This document shows, one piece after another, positions 16,657-24,949 of a DNA stretch of 64,000 bases (the stretch's first letter is position 1; each line of letters opens with the position of its first letter). The DNA comes from Sphingobium sp. EP60837 (GTDB taxonomy: Bacteria; Pseudomonadota; Alphaproteobacteria; Sphingomonadales; Sphingomonadaceae), in contig NZ_CP015986.1 in the NCBI RefSeq assembly GCF_001658005.1, forward strand, positions 1,489,501 through 1,553,500, read 5' to 3'. The translations under genes were made by a program, and so were the position numbers. The notes under the pieces are model-generated. The model was given only the letters and a program-made list of their open reading frames with translations, was not told where the DNA came from and searched no databases.

Positions 16657-16706
16657 AACGGGTTTGGCATGAGATGGACGGATTCGTCATTAATCCTGTT
16701 CATCTT

Positions 16707-16730
16707 GGGCTCATATCCGAAGCCCTAAAA
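16707..16730 (+). terminator. Weak hairpin after lolA
   Basis: GGGCT (16707-16711) pairs with AGCCC (16721-16725) and is followed by TAAAA, about 50 bases after the lolA stop. It may end the lolA transcript or mark the promoter area of the next RNA element. Confidence 0.35.
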
Positions 16731-16740
16731 AGAACTCCAC

Positions 16741-16860
16741 GGCGCGAGACGAAGACCGGGATTTCCCCCCTGTTACCCGGAACCCCGCTCTCGCCGCAAA
16801 GCGCTTAAAGGGCGCGATCGAGACCCCCGTTCCATGCCCCCGGAGCGGGGGTCTTTCTTT
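16741..16860 (+). ncRNA. Candidate structured small RNA between lolA and xth
   Basis: In the 366-base gap 16657-17022. An outer stem GGCGCGAGA (16741-16749) can pair with TCTCGCC (16790-16796). Inside it, CCGGG (16756-16760) pairs with CCCGG (16776-16780), closing a 15-base loop that holds CCCCCC. A strong terminator with a T-rich tail follows at 16822-16860. C-rich loops flanked by a terminator are the layout of several alphaproteobacterial trans-acting sRNAs. No family is assigned, and it is unrelated in sequence to the two elements after pgmG and ftsK. Confidence 0.5.
16822..16860 (+). terminator. Strong rho-independent terminator
   Basis: GACCCCCGTTCC (16822-16833) pairs over 12 positions, one of them G-T, with GGAGCGGGGGTC (16842-16853). 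The loop is ATGCCCCC and the stem is followed by TTTCTTT. It isolates the preceding RNA element from xth. Confidence 0.88.
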
Positions 16861-17022
16861 GTGGTCACGCGAAATCGATCATCCCGGCTAACATGGTCGG
16901 GCGCTCCAATGCCCGCCAATCACCGATCTTGGGTGGGACTGGGCGTCATCTCGACTGGGCACGGCTCGCTCCTTTCATCTACTGCCCTTGCACGCCCCGC
17001 CGCACGGTCTTAGGGGATCAGC

Positions 17023-17820
17023 ATGCCGCAGACACTCAGTATCGCCTCCTGGAACATCAACAGCGTCCGTGCCCGGATAGACATTGTAGAGCGGTTCCTG
17101 ACCGAAGAAGCGCCTGACATTTTATGCCTGCAGGAAACAAAGGTGGTGAATGAGACATTCCCCACCGACATGTTCCGCCGGATGGGCTACGTGCATCAGG
17201 TGTTGAACGGCCAGCGCATGCACCACGGCGTGGCCATTATGAGCAAGGTGCCGATCCATGAAGACGACCGGTTCGACTGGCAGGCCAATGGCGAAGCGCG
17301 TCATGTCGGCATCCGGCTCGACAATGGGGTGCGGATCGAGAATGTCTATGTCCCTGCGGGCGGGGATGTGCCCGACCGCGCGATCAATCCCAAGTTCGGG
17401 CAGAAGCTCGACTTTCTCGAGCGCATGATCCAATGGTCCTCGGAACTGGAGGACAAGCCGACGATCCTGACCGGCGATTTCAACATCGCGCCCATGGAAT
17501 GCGATGTCTGGAGCCACAAGCAGTTATTGAACGTCGTCAGCCATACCGCAATCGAATGCGAACTGCTGGGACGCTTGCAGGACTCCAATAATTGGGTGGA
17601 TATTGGCCGCAAATTCTTTCCGGCGCCGCAGCGGCTCTACACTTGGTGGAGCTACCGCGCGCGGGATTGGGCGGAATCGGATCGTGGCCGGCGGCTGGAC
17701 CATATGTGGATGACGCAGGATGTAGCGGATAAGGCGATCGGCCATCGCGTCGTCGAACCCGCGCGCAGTTGGACCAAGCCGTCGGATCACATCCCCATCG
17801 TCACGGAGTTCGCCTTCTGA
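17023..17820 (+). CDS. xth: Exodeoxyribonuclease III (AP endonuclease)
   Basis: 265 residues of the EEP nuclease fold, acting on apurinic/apyrimidinic sites and 3' ends in base-excision repair. Visible motifs are SIASWNINSVRAR, LCLQETK (catalytic Glu), GDFNIAP (Asp/Asn), RRLDHMW and the C-terminal SDHIPIV with the catalytic His. Length is the family norm. It lies 13 bases before ribA on the same strand. Confidence 0.94.
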   Translation: MPQTLSIASWNINSVRARIDIVERFLTEEAPDILCLQETKVVNETFPTDMFRRMGYVHQVLNGQRMHHGVAIMSKVPIHEDDRFDWQANGEARHVGIRLDNGVRIENVYVPAGGDVPDRAINPKFGQKLDFLERMIQWSSELEDKPTILTGDFNIAPMECDVWSHKQLLNVVSHTAIECELLGRLQDSNNWVDIGRKFFPAPQRLYTWWSYRARDWAESDRGRRLDHMWMTQDVADKAIGHRVVEPARSWTKPSDHIPIVTEFAF

Positions 17821-17833
17821 TGGGCCTCAGGTC

Positions 17834-18892
17834 ATGAAAGGGCGCGCCGCCGCCCGCGCCATCGATGCGCTGCGCCGGGGCTGGGCGGTGACCGTTCATG
17901 CCCCTGACGGCGCGCTGCGCATCATGGCTGTCGAAGGGGCCGACGCGGTGACGCTGGCCGACTTCGATCCACTGGGCAAAGCCGACATATTGGTGGCGGC
18001 CGCACGTGGCGAAACGCTGAAGCTTGCCAACCAGCTTGCGGCGGCCGATCCGGACATGCCGGTGTTGATTGCCCGTGCGCCGTGGATCGACGGCGATGTC
18101 GCCATGGCCATCGCCGATCCGGTACTCGATCTGGCCTCGCCCCTGAAAGGGCCGTTCGCCGCTAAGCCTGTAACAGCCCCGCAAGCCGCCAAGACTGCGT
18201 TGAAGCTCGCCCGGCTCGCTGGCATCTTGCCGGCCTTCTTCGTGACGATAGATGGCGACAGCGAAGCAAGGGTCAGCGCGGATGAGGTGGAGGCTTATGA
18301 TGACGCCGCCCATCTGGCCATCGCGACGCGGGCGCGGTTGCCCGTCTCCGCCAGCGAAACCGCCGAGATCGTGGCTTTCCGCAGCCCAGACGAGCCGCGC
18401 GAACATGTCGCGCTGATCATTGGCAAGCGCGATTCTTCGCCGCCCGTCGTCAGGCTGCATAGCGAGTGCTTAACCGGCGATGTGCTGGGCAGTCTCAAAT
18501 GCGATTGCGGGCCGCAACTGCACGAGGCTTTGCATCAGATCGCAGGTTCGGCCTGGGGCGTACTCCTTTATTTGCGGCAGGAAGGGCGAGGCATCGGCCT
18601 CATCAACAAGCTGCGCGCCTATGCCCTGCAGGATCAAGGGTTCGACACGGTCGATGCCAATGTCCGGCTCGGCTTCGCCATCGATGCGCGGGATTTCTCG
18701 GTAGCGGCTCGCATGCTGGACCTGCTCGGGATCGGCGGCGTGCGTCTGCTCACGAACAATCCTAAAAAGGTGGAGGGGCTAGAGAAGGCAGGCATCAAGG
18801 TGGCGGAGCGGCTGCCGATCATCCTGCCCGCCAATCCGCATAATGAACAATATCTGGCGACTAAGCGCGACCGCACGGGTCATCAGCTATGA
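17834..18892 (+). CDS. ribA: GTP cyclohydrolase II with N-terminal extension
   Basis: 352 residues. The C-terminal half (about 165-350) is GTP cyclohydrolase II, the first step of riboflavin synthesis. Zinc ligands are C212, C223 and C225 in CLTGDVLGSLKCDCG, with RQEGRGIGLINKL and LTNNPKKVEGLE following. The N-terminal 165 residues do not show the DHBP synthase (RibB) motifs; they look like a degenerate domain of the type seen in other sphingomonad RibA proteins. The stop overlaps the next gene by four bases. Confidence 0.9.
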   Translation: MKGRAAARAIDALRRGWAVTVHAPDGALRIMAVEGADAVTLADFDPLGKADILVAAARGETLKLANQLAAADPDMPVLIARAPWIDGDVAMAIADPVLDLASPLKGPFAAKPVTAPQAAKTALKLARLAGILPAFFVTIDGDSEARVSADEVEAYDDAAHLAIATRARLPVSASETAEIVAFRSPDEPREHVALIIGKRDSSPPVVRLHSECLTGDVLGSLKCDCGPQLHEALHQIAGSAWGVLLYLRQEGRGIGLINKLRAYALQDQGFDTVDANVRLGFAIDARDFSVAARMLDLLGIGGVRLLTNNPKKVEGLEKAGIKVAERLPIILPANPHNEQYLATKRDRTGHQL

Positions 18893-19389
18893 CGGTCATC
18901 CGTGTCGATAGCGCCGCCGGGCGGCTGCGCTTCGGCGGGATCAACATGGCCTGCACGCTGGGCCGAGGCGGGCCTTGCGCAGCGGATGGCAAGCGGGAGG
19001 GCGATGGCTGCACGCCGCTGGGTACATGGCCCTTGCGTGGCGTTTTGCTGCGGCCCGGCCGGATAGAAGCAAAAGGCATACGTCTGCCCTGGCGTTGGGT
19101 GAGGGAAGGCGACGGCTGGTCGGACGACCCCGCCGATCCATCCTACAATCGCCCGGTGCATTTGCCGCGGCCCTTCTCTGCCGAAGCGCTGCTGCGCGAC
19201 GATGATGCCTATGACGTTATCGTCGTCCTGGGGCATAATGATGCGCCGCCGGTGCCGGGACGGGGAAGCGCTATCTTCCTTCACCTGTCCGAAGGCCGCC
19301 CGACCGCAGGTTGCGTCGCGGTTGATCGCCAGGACATGCTGAAGCTGCTGCCGCTGCTGTCGCCCGGCGATGTCATGGAAATCGCGTAG
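18889..19389 (+). CDS. L,D-transpeptidase family (YkuD) protein
   Basis: 166 residues. The YkuD catalytic signature is present as H132...C142 in LHLSEGRPTAGCVAV, the Cys nucleophile of L,D-transpeptidases that form 3-3 peptidoglycan cross-links or attach proteins to peptidoglycan. There is no signal peptide and the protein is short, so it is a compact subfamily often annotated as a catalytic-domain-only protein. The N-terminal motif DGKREGDGCTPLGTWPL resembles the substrate-side loop of YkuD. It overlaps ribA by four bases and converges on glnD. Confidence 0.82.
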   Translation: MTVIRVDSAAGRLRFGGINMACTLGRGGPCAADGKREGDGCTPLGTWPLRGVLLRPGRIEAKGIRLPWRWVREGDGWSDDPADPSYNRPVHLPRPFSAEALLRDDDAYDVIVVLGHNDAPPVPGRGSAIFLHLSEGRPTAGCVAVDRQDMLKLLPLLSPGDVMEIA

Positions 19390-19399
19390 GAGCCGGCCC

Positions 19400-22162
19400 T
19401 TACGCCTGCTCCAGCGCATCCCCCACTTCGCCGCCTGCTGCCTCGCGCAGCCGCCTTTCCAGCGTCTGGATCCGCGCCTTGCTTTCGATCTTCCCGCCCA
19501 GCAGGTCCGTCACATAAAAGGTATCGACTGCCCGCTCGCCATAAGTGGCGACATGAGCGCTGTGCACCGTGACCTTGGACTGGAACAGCGCGTTGGCCAG
19601 GCTGAACAGCAGGGCAGGGCGGTCCCGGGCGTTGACCTCGATCACCGTGAAGCGGTTGGACGCCTTGTTGTCGATCAGAACATTGGGCTCGATCCGGAAT
19701 GCCTCGGCGCGGGTGCGGGGCAGCGGCCGTGCCTCCAGCTTGGTGATCATGCGGTGCCGATTGGCGAGTGAATCCTCGATCGCGTTGCGAATGCGGGTCA
19801 GCTGCTCCGGGCTGTGGAATGCGCCGCCCAATGGATCCTGCACGAGGAAATTGTCGATCGCCACGCCGTCACGCGTCGTATGGATGCGGGCGTCGATAAT
19901 GTTGCCGCCCGCCAAGTGGATGGCGCCGGCGATGCGATAGAAGAGACCCGGATGGTCCGCCGCATAGACGGTTACGAGCGTCGCCCCGCGCTGAGGATAA
20001 TATTGCGCCGCGATCGACAGCGGGGAATCGCCGGACTCCAGAATATGCTGGGCATTGTGGATCAAGATATCCTCCGGCTCCGCAATCCAGTAGGATTCCG
20101 GCAAGCGCTTGCTCAGCTTCTGGAAATCGGCAGCGGACACGCCCAGCGCCTGGCGCAGCGTCTCCTGCTTGGCGGTGACCCGCTCGCTTCTGCCCTTCTG
20201 CTTGTGGCCAAGCCTAAGCACCTCCTCGGCCGCCTCATAGAGGTCGCCCAGCAATTGGCGTTTCCAGCTGTTCCAGACCCCCGGGCCGACCGCACGGATA
20301 TCGACCACTGTAAGGCAGAGAAGCAGCCGCAGCCGTTCGGGGCTTTGCACCACTTCGACAAAGTCCAGGATCGTTTTGTAATCGGCCAAGTCGCGCTTGA
20401 ATGCGGTCGCCGACATTAGCAGATGGTGCCGCACCAGCCAGGCCACAGTCTCGGTTTCAGCCGCACTGAGGCCGAGCCGGGGACAGAGATGCTCCGCTAC
20501 CTCCGCGCCGAGCAGGCTATGATCGCCGCCCCGCCCCTTGGCGATGTCATGCAGCAGAACGGCGATGTAGAGTACGCGGCGGGACAGCAGCCTTCCCATG
20601 ATCTCGGTCGAAAGCGGATGATCCTCCTTCAATTCTCCCTTTTCGATCCGCGCCAACAGGCCGACGGCGCGAATGGTATGCTCGTCCACCGTATAATGAT
20701 GGTACATGTCGAACTGCATCTGGGCGACGACGCGGCGGAAATCGGGGATGAAGCGGCCGAACACCGACGATTCATTCATCCAGCGCAGCACCGTCTCCGG
20801 ATCGCGCTGCGATGTGAGGACATCCAGAAAGGCTGTGTTGGCACGCGGATCACGGCGGATCTTCGCGGTGATGAGACCCGCGTCCCGGCTCGCCGTACGC
20901 ATTGCGCTCGGATGAATGGCGAGCTCATGGCGATCGGCCACCGCGAAAATCTCCAGCAGCCGAACCGGGTCTTCCTGGAAAAAATCATCGCTCGGCAGCG
21001 CCAGGCGCCCGCGGTCCAGCACAAATCCGTCCAGCTTCTTAGGCCTGCGGAAGATGGACGGAATATAACGCCGCCCTTTGGGACCTAGCTGATCATCCAG
21101 ATGCGCCAGGAAAACGGCGGTAAGATCGCCAACTGCCTTCGCGTTCAGGAAATAATAGCGCATAAAGCGCTCGACCCCCGACCGGCCCTGCCGTCCGGTA
21201 AAGTGCATCCGCGTGGCGGTTTCCAGCTGCAGGTCGAAGGTTAGGCGGTCCTCCGCCCGTCCTGTGATCATATGCAGGTGGCAGCGCACCGCCCACAGAA
21301 AATCCTCCGCCTTCTGGAATTGGCGCAGCTCCAGCTCAGTCAGCAGGCCGACATCGACCAGTTCGGCGACCGATCTTACCCGATTTACATATTTACCGAT
21401 CCAGAAGAGCGTGTGGAGGTCGCGCAGCCCGCCCTTGCCTTCCTTCACATTGGGCTCGACGACATAGCGGCTGTCGCCCATCCGTTTGTGCCGCTCGTCG
21501 CGTTCCTCAAGCTTTTCAGTGACAAAGGCGCGCGCGGTGCCCTGCATCACTTCCGCGTCGAAGCGCTTGGCCGTGTCTTCGTAAAGAGCGCGATCGCCCC
21601 AGACATAGCGGGCCTCCAGCAGCGCGGTGCGCACCGTCAGGTCCGCCTTCGCCATGCGCATGGTCTCATCGACGGAACGGCTGGAATGGCCCACCTTCAG
21701 CCCCAAGTCCCAGAGCGAATAGAGCATCGATTCGATGACCTGTTCGGTCCAGCCTGTCGGCTTCCAGGGCGTGATGAAGGCAATGTCCACATCGCTATGT
21801 GGGGCCATTTCTCCTCGCCCATAGCCGCCCACCGCCATCAAGGTGATGCGCTCTCCCGTGCTGCGGTTGCTCGCGGGATACAGATGATGCGTCGTCGCGT
21901 CATAGAGTAGGCGCAATATCTGATCGATCAGGAAGGCGAAGGCGGTGACCGCCTCCCGGCCCCGTGTCGGCTTCGCATCCAGGCGACGAGCGACGTCAAT
22001 GCGTCCAGCGTCCAGTGCAGCCTTCAACTCCTTCACGATCATTCCGCGCAGCTTGGCCGGATCGCTCCGATATTCCTGCGCCAAGGCATTGATGCTGTCG
22101 GAAATCGCGCGCCGATCAATGATCGAGCGGCGCGATCCCAGGGAGGGGAACTGCATGACCAT
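19400..22162 (-). CDS. glnD: Bifunctional PII uridylyltransferase / uridylyl-removing enzyme
   Basis: 920 residues. The nucleotidyltransferase domain has GGYGRGEMAPHSDVD at about 112-126. The HD hydrolase domain contains LLHDIAKGRGGDHS near residue 535. Two C-terminal ACT domains (about 700-800 and 810-900, TVIEVNARDRPALLF) sense glutamine. It modifies PII according to nitrogen status. Full-length for the family (about 930). It lies 9 bases downstream of mutS on the same strand, a pairing common in alphaproteobacteria. Confidence 0.96.
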   Translation of the reverse strand: MVMQFPSLGSRRSIIDRRAISDSINALAQEYRSDPAKLRGMIVKELKAALDAGRIDVARRLDAKPTRGREAVTAFAFLIDQILRLLYDATTHHLYPASNRSTGERITLMAVGGYGRGEMAPHSDVDIAFITPWKPTGWTEQVIESMLYSLWDLGLKVGHSSRSVDETMRMAKADLTVRTALLEARYVWGDRALYEDTAKRFDAEVMQGTARAFVTEKLEERDERHKRMGDSRYVVEPNVKEGKGGLRDLHTLFWIGKYVNRVRSVAELVDVGLLTELELRQFQKAEDFLWAVRCHLHMITGRAEDRLTFDLQLETATRMHFTGRQGRSGVERFMRYYFLNAKAVGDLTAVFLAHLDDQLGPKGRRYIPSIFRRPKKLDGFVLDRGRLALPSDDFFQEDPVRLLEIFAVADRHELAIHPSAMRTASRDAGLITAKIRRDPRANTAFLDVLTSQRDPETVLRWMNESSVFGRFIPDFRRVVAQMQFDMYHHYTVDEHTIRAVGLLARIEKGELKEDHPLSTEIMGRLLSRRVLYIAVLLHDIAKGRGGDHSLLGAEVAEHLCPRLGLSAAETETVAWLVRHHLLMSATAFKRDLADYKTILDFVEVVQSPERLRLLLCLTVVDIRAVGPGVWNSWKRQLLGDLYEAAEEVLRLGHKQKGRSERVTAKQETLRQALGVSAADFQKLSKRLPESYWIAEPEDILIHNAQHILESGDSPLSIAAQYYPQRGATLVTVYAADHPGLFYRIAGAIHLAGGNIIDARIHTTRDGVAIDNFLVQDPLGGAFHSPEQLTRIRNAIEDSLANRHRMITKLEARPLPRTRAEAFRIEPNVLIDNKASNRFTVIEVNARDRPALLFSLANALFQSKVTVHSAHVATYGERAVDTFYVTDLLGGKIESKARIQTLERRLREAAGGEVGDALEQA

Positions 22163-22171
22163 GGGTTTAAT

Positions 22172-24823
22172 CTAGTCTTCGCTACTGGCTGCGGCCAGTT
22201 GTTTCAGGTGATAAAGCTGCTCCAAAGCCTCGCGTGGCGACAGAGCGTCGGCATCGATCGCGTCGAGGGCTGCGCGCAAAGGATCGACTTTGTCCTCCTC
22301 ATGCGCCGCTGCCGCCGCGAACAGCGGAAGGTCGTCTAGACCAGCGGCGATGCCCCCGGTCTTGGCCTTGCCCGCCTCCAGACGCGTCAGCACATCCTTG
22401 GCGCGTTTAAGCACCGCCGGCGGCAAACCCGCAAGCCGTGCAACGGCGAGGCCATAGCTGCGATCGGCGGGGCCCTGTGCCAGTTCGTGGAGCAGGACAA
22501 GGTCGCCCTTCCACTCGCGCGCCCGTACATGGTGGAGCGAGAGCGCCGAGAGCGTCTCCGCGAGCCGCGTCAGCTCATGATAGTGGGTCGCGAACAGGCA
22601 GCGGCAGCGATTGACCTCATGCACCGCTTCGACCACCGCCCATGCCAGCGCCAGCCCGTCATAGGTGGATGTGCCACGCCCGACTTCATCCAGGATGACG
22701 AAGCTGCGCTCCGTCGCTTGGGCAAGGATAGCCGCGGTCTCGACCATCTCGACCATGAAGGTCGAACGCCCGCGCGCCAGATTGTCCGACGCGCCGACGC
22801 GACTGAACAACCGATCGACCAGGGTGAGCGTTGCCGATTGCGCAGGCACATAGGCGCCAGCCTGGGCTAAGATGACGATCAAGGCGTTTTGCCGGAGGAA
22901 AGTCGATTTACCGCCCATATTGGGGCCGGTGACCAGCCAAAGCCGGTCGCTCGCCCCCAGGCGGCAATCATTGGCGACAAAGGGCTGGCCTTCCCGCCGC
23001 AGCGCATCCTCGACCACCGGATGGCGGCCGCCGATGATTTCAAGGCAGGGACCTTCGCCATCCTGCGGCAGGAAGTGCGGCCGCTGCCACCCGCCCTCGG
23101 CCGCTCTTTCGGCCAACGCGGCCGCCACGTCGAGCCTGGCGAGCGCGTCGGCGGCCAGCGCGATCTCGGACTTGCGGGTGAGGGCGGACTCGATCAAATC
23201 CTCCAGATGCGCCGCTTCCGCCGCCAGCGCATGAGCGCCTGCTTGGGCGACCCGGCCTGCCTGTTCATGCAGATCGACCGAATTGAAGCGCACCACCCCG
23301 GCCAGCGTCTGACGATGCGTGAAGCCGCTATCCGGCTGCATCAGCGGATCGGCTGCACGCGCTGGCACCTCTACATGATAGCCAAGCACGCCATTATGCC
23401 GGATCTTGAGCGAACCGATTCCGCTCTGCTCGCGATATTTCGCCTCCAGCGCTGCGATGGCGCGGCGCCCGTCGCCCGCCATGCGCCGCAGTTCGTCCAG
23501 CGCCGGGTCATAGCCATCGGCGATATAGCCGCCGTTTGCCGTTTCCGTAGGCGGGCTCGGCACCAGCGCCCGTGAAAGGCTATCCACCAGCGCGCCATGG
23601 CCATCCAGCGCCGGAAGCAGTTGCAGCAGCAGCGGCGGTTGGTCTGGCAGCCTCCCCAGCCTTTCGCGCAGCATTCGTGCTTCGTTCAGCCCGTCCCGCA
23701 ACTGCCCCAGGTCGCGCGGACTGCCCCGGCCCACTGCAATACGACCCAACGCTCGGCCAATATCCGGGAGCGCCCGCAGCGCGGCGCGGAGCTGGTCGCG
23801 AAGCAGCGGGTCATCGTGGAAAAGTTGGACCAGGCCCAGCCGTGCCTCGATCAGTCCTTGATCCATCAGCGGCGCAGACAGGTCCTGAGCCAGCAGCCGT
23901 GCGCCTGCGCCCGTGACGGTGCGATCCACCGCTCCCAGCAGGCTGCCCGGCCGCGCGCCGTTCATCGTGGTGGTGATCTCCAAGCTTTCCCGTGTCGCTG
24001 CGTCGATGGCGACATGCGCACCGCTCGTCTTGCGCACCGGCGGAGCGAGAAAGGGCAGGGTGCCTTTGCCCGCATGGTCAAGATAGCCGATCAGCCCGCC
24101 CATCGCCGCCAGTTCAGCGCGTCCGAACTGGCCGAAGCCATCCAGTGTCGCAACTCCGAACAACCGCTTCAGCGCCGCCTCGGCCCTGTTGCTGGAAAAG
24201 GCTGCCCGATCGAAAGGGTGCGAGTCTGCCAGATCAAGCGCCAAGCCATCGGGCACCACGACCTCGCTCGGCCGCAGTCGCGCGAGTTCGGCGGGCAGAT
24301 CGGCAGGGCGCAACGTCAATGTCTCGAACCGCCCTGTCGAAATATCGGCCGCCGCGATCCCGATTTCACCAGCGCCGTCGCCTCCTGTCTGCGCCAAGGC
24401 GACGAGCATGTTGTCGCGCCGGGAGTCGAGCAGCGTCTCCTCGGTCAGCGTGCCCGCCGTCACATAGCGGACGATCGCCCGGGCAACGAGCGCCTTGCTC
24501 CCCCGCGCCTTTGCCTCGGCCGGGGTTTCGGTCTGTTCGGCAATGGCGACACGGTGTCCCGCCTTGATCAGCCGGGCGAGATAGCTTTCTGCGCTGTGCA
24601 CCGGCACGCCGCACATCGGGATCGGCGCGCCGCCATGTTCGCCCCGGCTGGTAAGCGCAATGTCCAGGGTGGCCGCCGCCGCCTTCGCATCGTCAAAGAA
24701 CAACTCGAAGAAATCGCCCATGCGATAGAAGAGGAGGCAGTCCTGCGCCTCGGCCTTCAGCGCCAGATATTGCGCCATCATCGGCGTTGGTTGGTTTGCA
24801 GCAAGGTCCTTGGGGCTATGCAT
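22172..24823 (-). CDS. mutS: DNA mismatch repair protein MutS
   Basis: 883 residues. The N-terminal mismatch-binding domain has the conserved GDFFELFFDDA (Phe-x-Glu that stacks on the mismatch). The ATPase has Walker A GPNMGGKSTFLRQ (about 624-636) and Walker B DEVGRGTSTYDG. The C terminus includes the helix-turn-helix dimer region. It finds mismatches and recruits MutL. It is divergently transcribed from maeB across 126 bases and followed closely by glnD. Confidence 0.97.
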   Translation of the reverse strand: MHSPKDLAANQPTPMMAQYLALKAEAQDCLLFYRMGDFFELFFDDAKAAAATLDIALTSRGEHGGAPIPMCGVPVHSAESYLARLIKAGHRVAIAEQTETPAEAKARGSKALVARAIVRYVTAGTLTEETLLDSRRDNMLVALAQTGGDGAGEIGIAAADISTGRFETLTLRPADLPAELARLRPSEVVVPDGLALDLADSHPFDRAAFSSNRAEAALKRLFGVATLDGFGQFGRAELAAMGGLIGYLDHAGKGTLPFLAPPVRKTSGAHVAIDAATRESLEITTTMNGARPGSLLGAVDRTVTGAGARLLAQDLSAPLMDQGLIEARLGLVQLFHDDPLLRDQLRAALRALPDIGRALGRIAVGRGSPRDLGQLRDGLNEARMLRERLGRLPDQPPLLLQLLPALDGHGALVDSLSRALVPSPPTETANGGYIADGYDPALDELRRMAGDGRRAIAALEAKYREQSGIGSLKIRHNGVLGYHVEVPARAADPLMQPDSGFTHRQTLAGVVRFNSVDLHEQAGRVAQAGAHALAAEAAHLEDLIESALTRKSEIALAADALARLDVAAALAERAAEGGWQRPHFLPQDGEGPCLEIIGGRHPVVEDALRREGQPFVANDCRLGASDRLWLVTGPNMGGKSTFLRQNALIVILAQAGAYVPAQSATLTLVDRLFSRVGASDNLARGRSTFMVEMVETAAILAQATERSFVILDEVGRGTSTYDGLALAWAVVEAVHEVNRCRCLFATHYHELTRLAETLSALSLHHVRAREWKGDLVLLHELAQGPADRSYGLAVARLAGLPPAVLKRAKDVLTRLEAGKAKTGGIAAGLDDLPLFAAAAAHEEDKVDPLRAALDAIDADALSPREALEQLYHLKQLAAASSED

Positions 24824-24949
24824 GGTCGTCAGGCGATAGCCGCAAGCGGCACATCAGGAAAGAGCGCGAAAAAACGTGTTTCTCGCGCTTGCCGACAGGT
24901 CACGCTTGCCGCTAGGGCCATTGTAGGAAAAAGTGGGGACGGATGTGTC

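Noticed and set aside
23597..24949. 450-codon upstream extension of the malic enzyme frame
   Set aside because: It lies antisense within mutS and is not malic-enzyme-like; the family start is the ATG at 24950.
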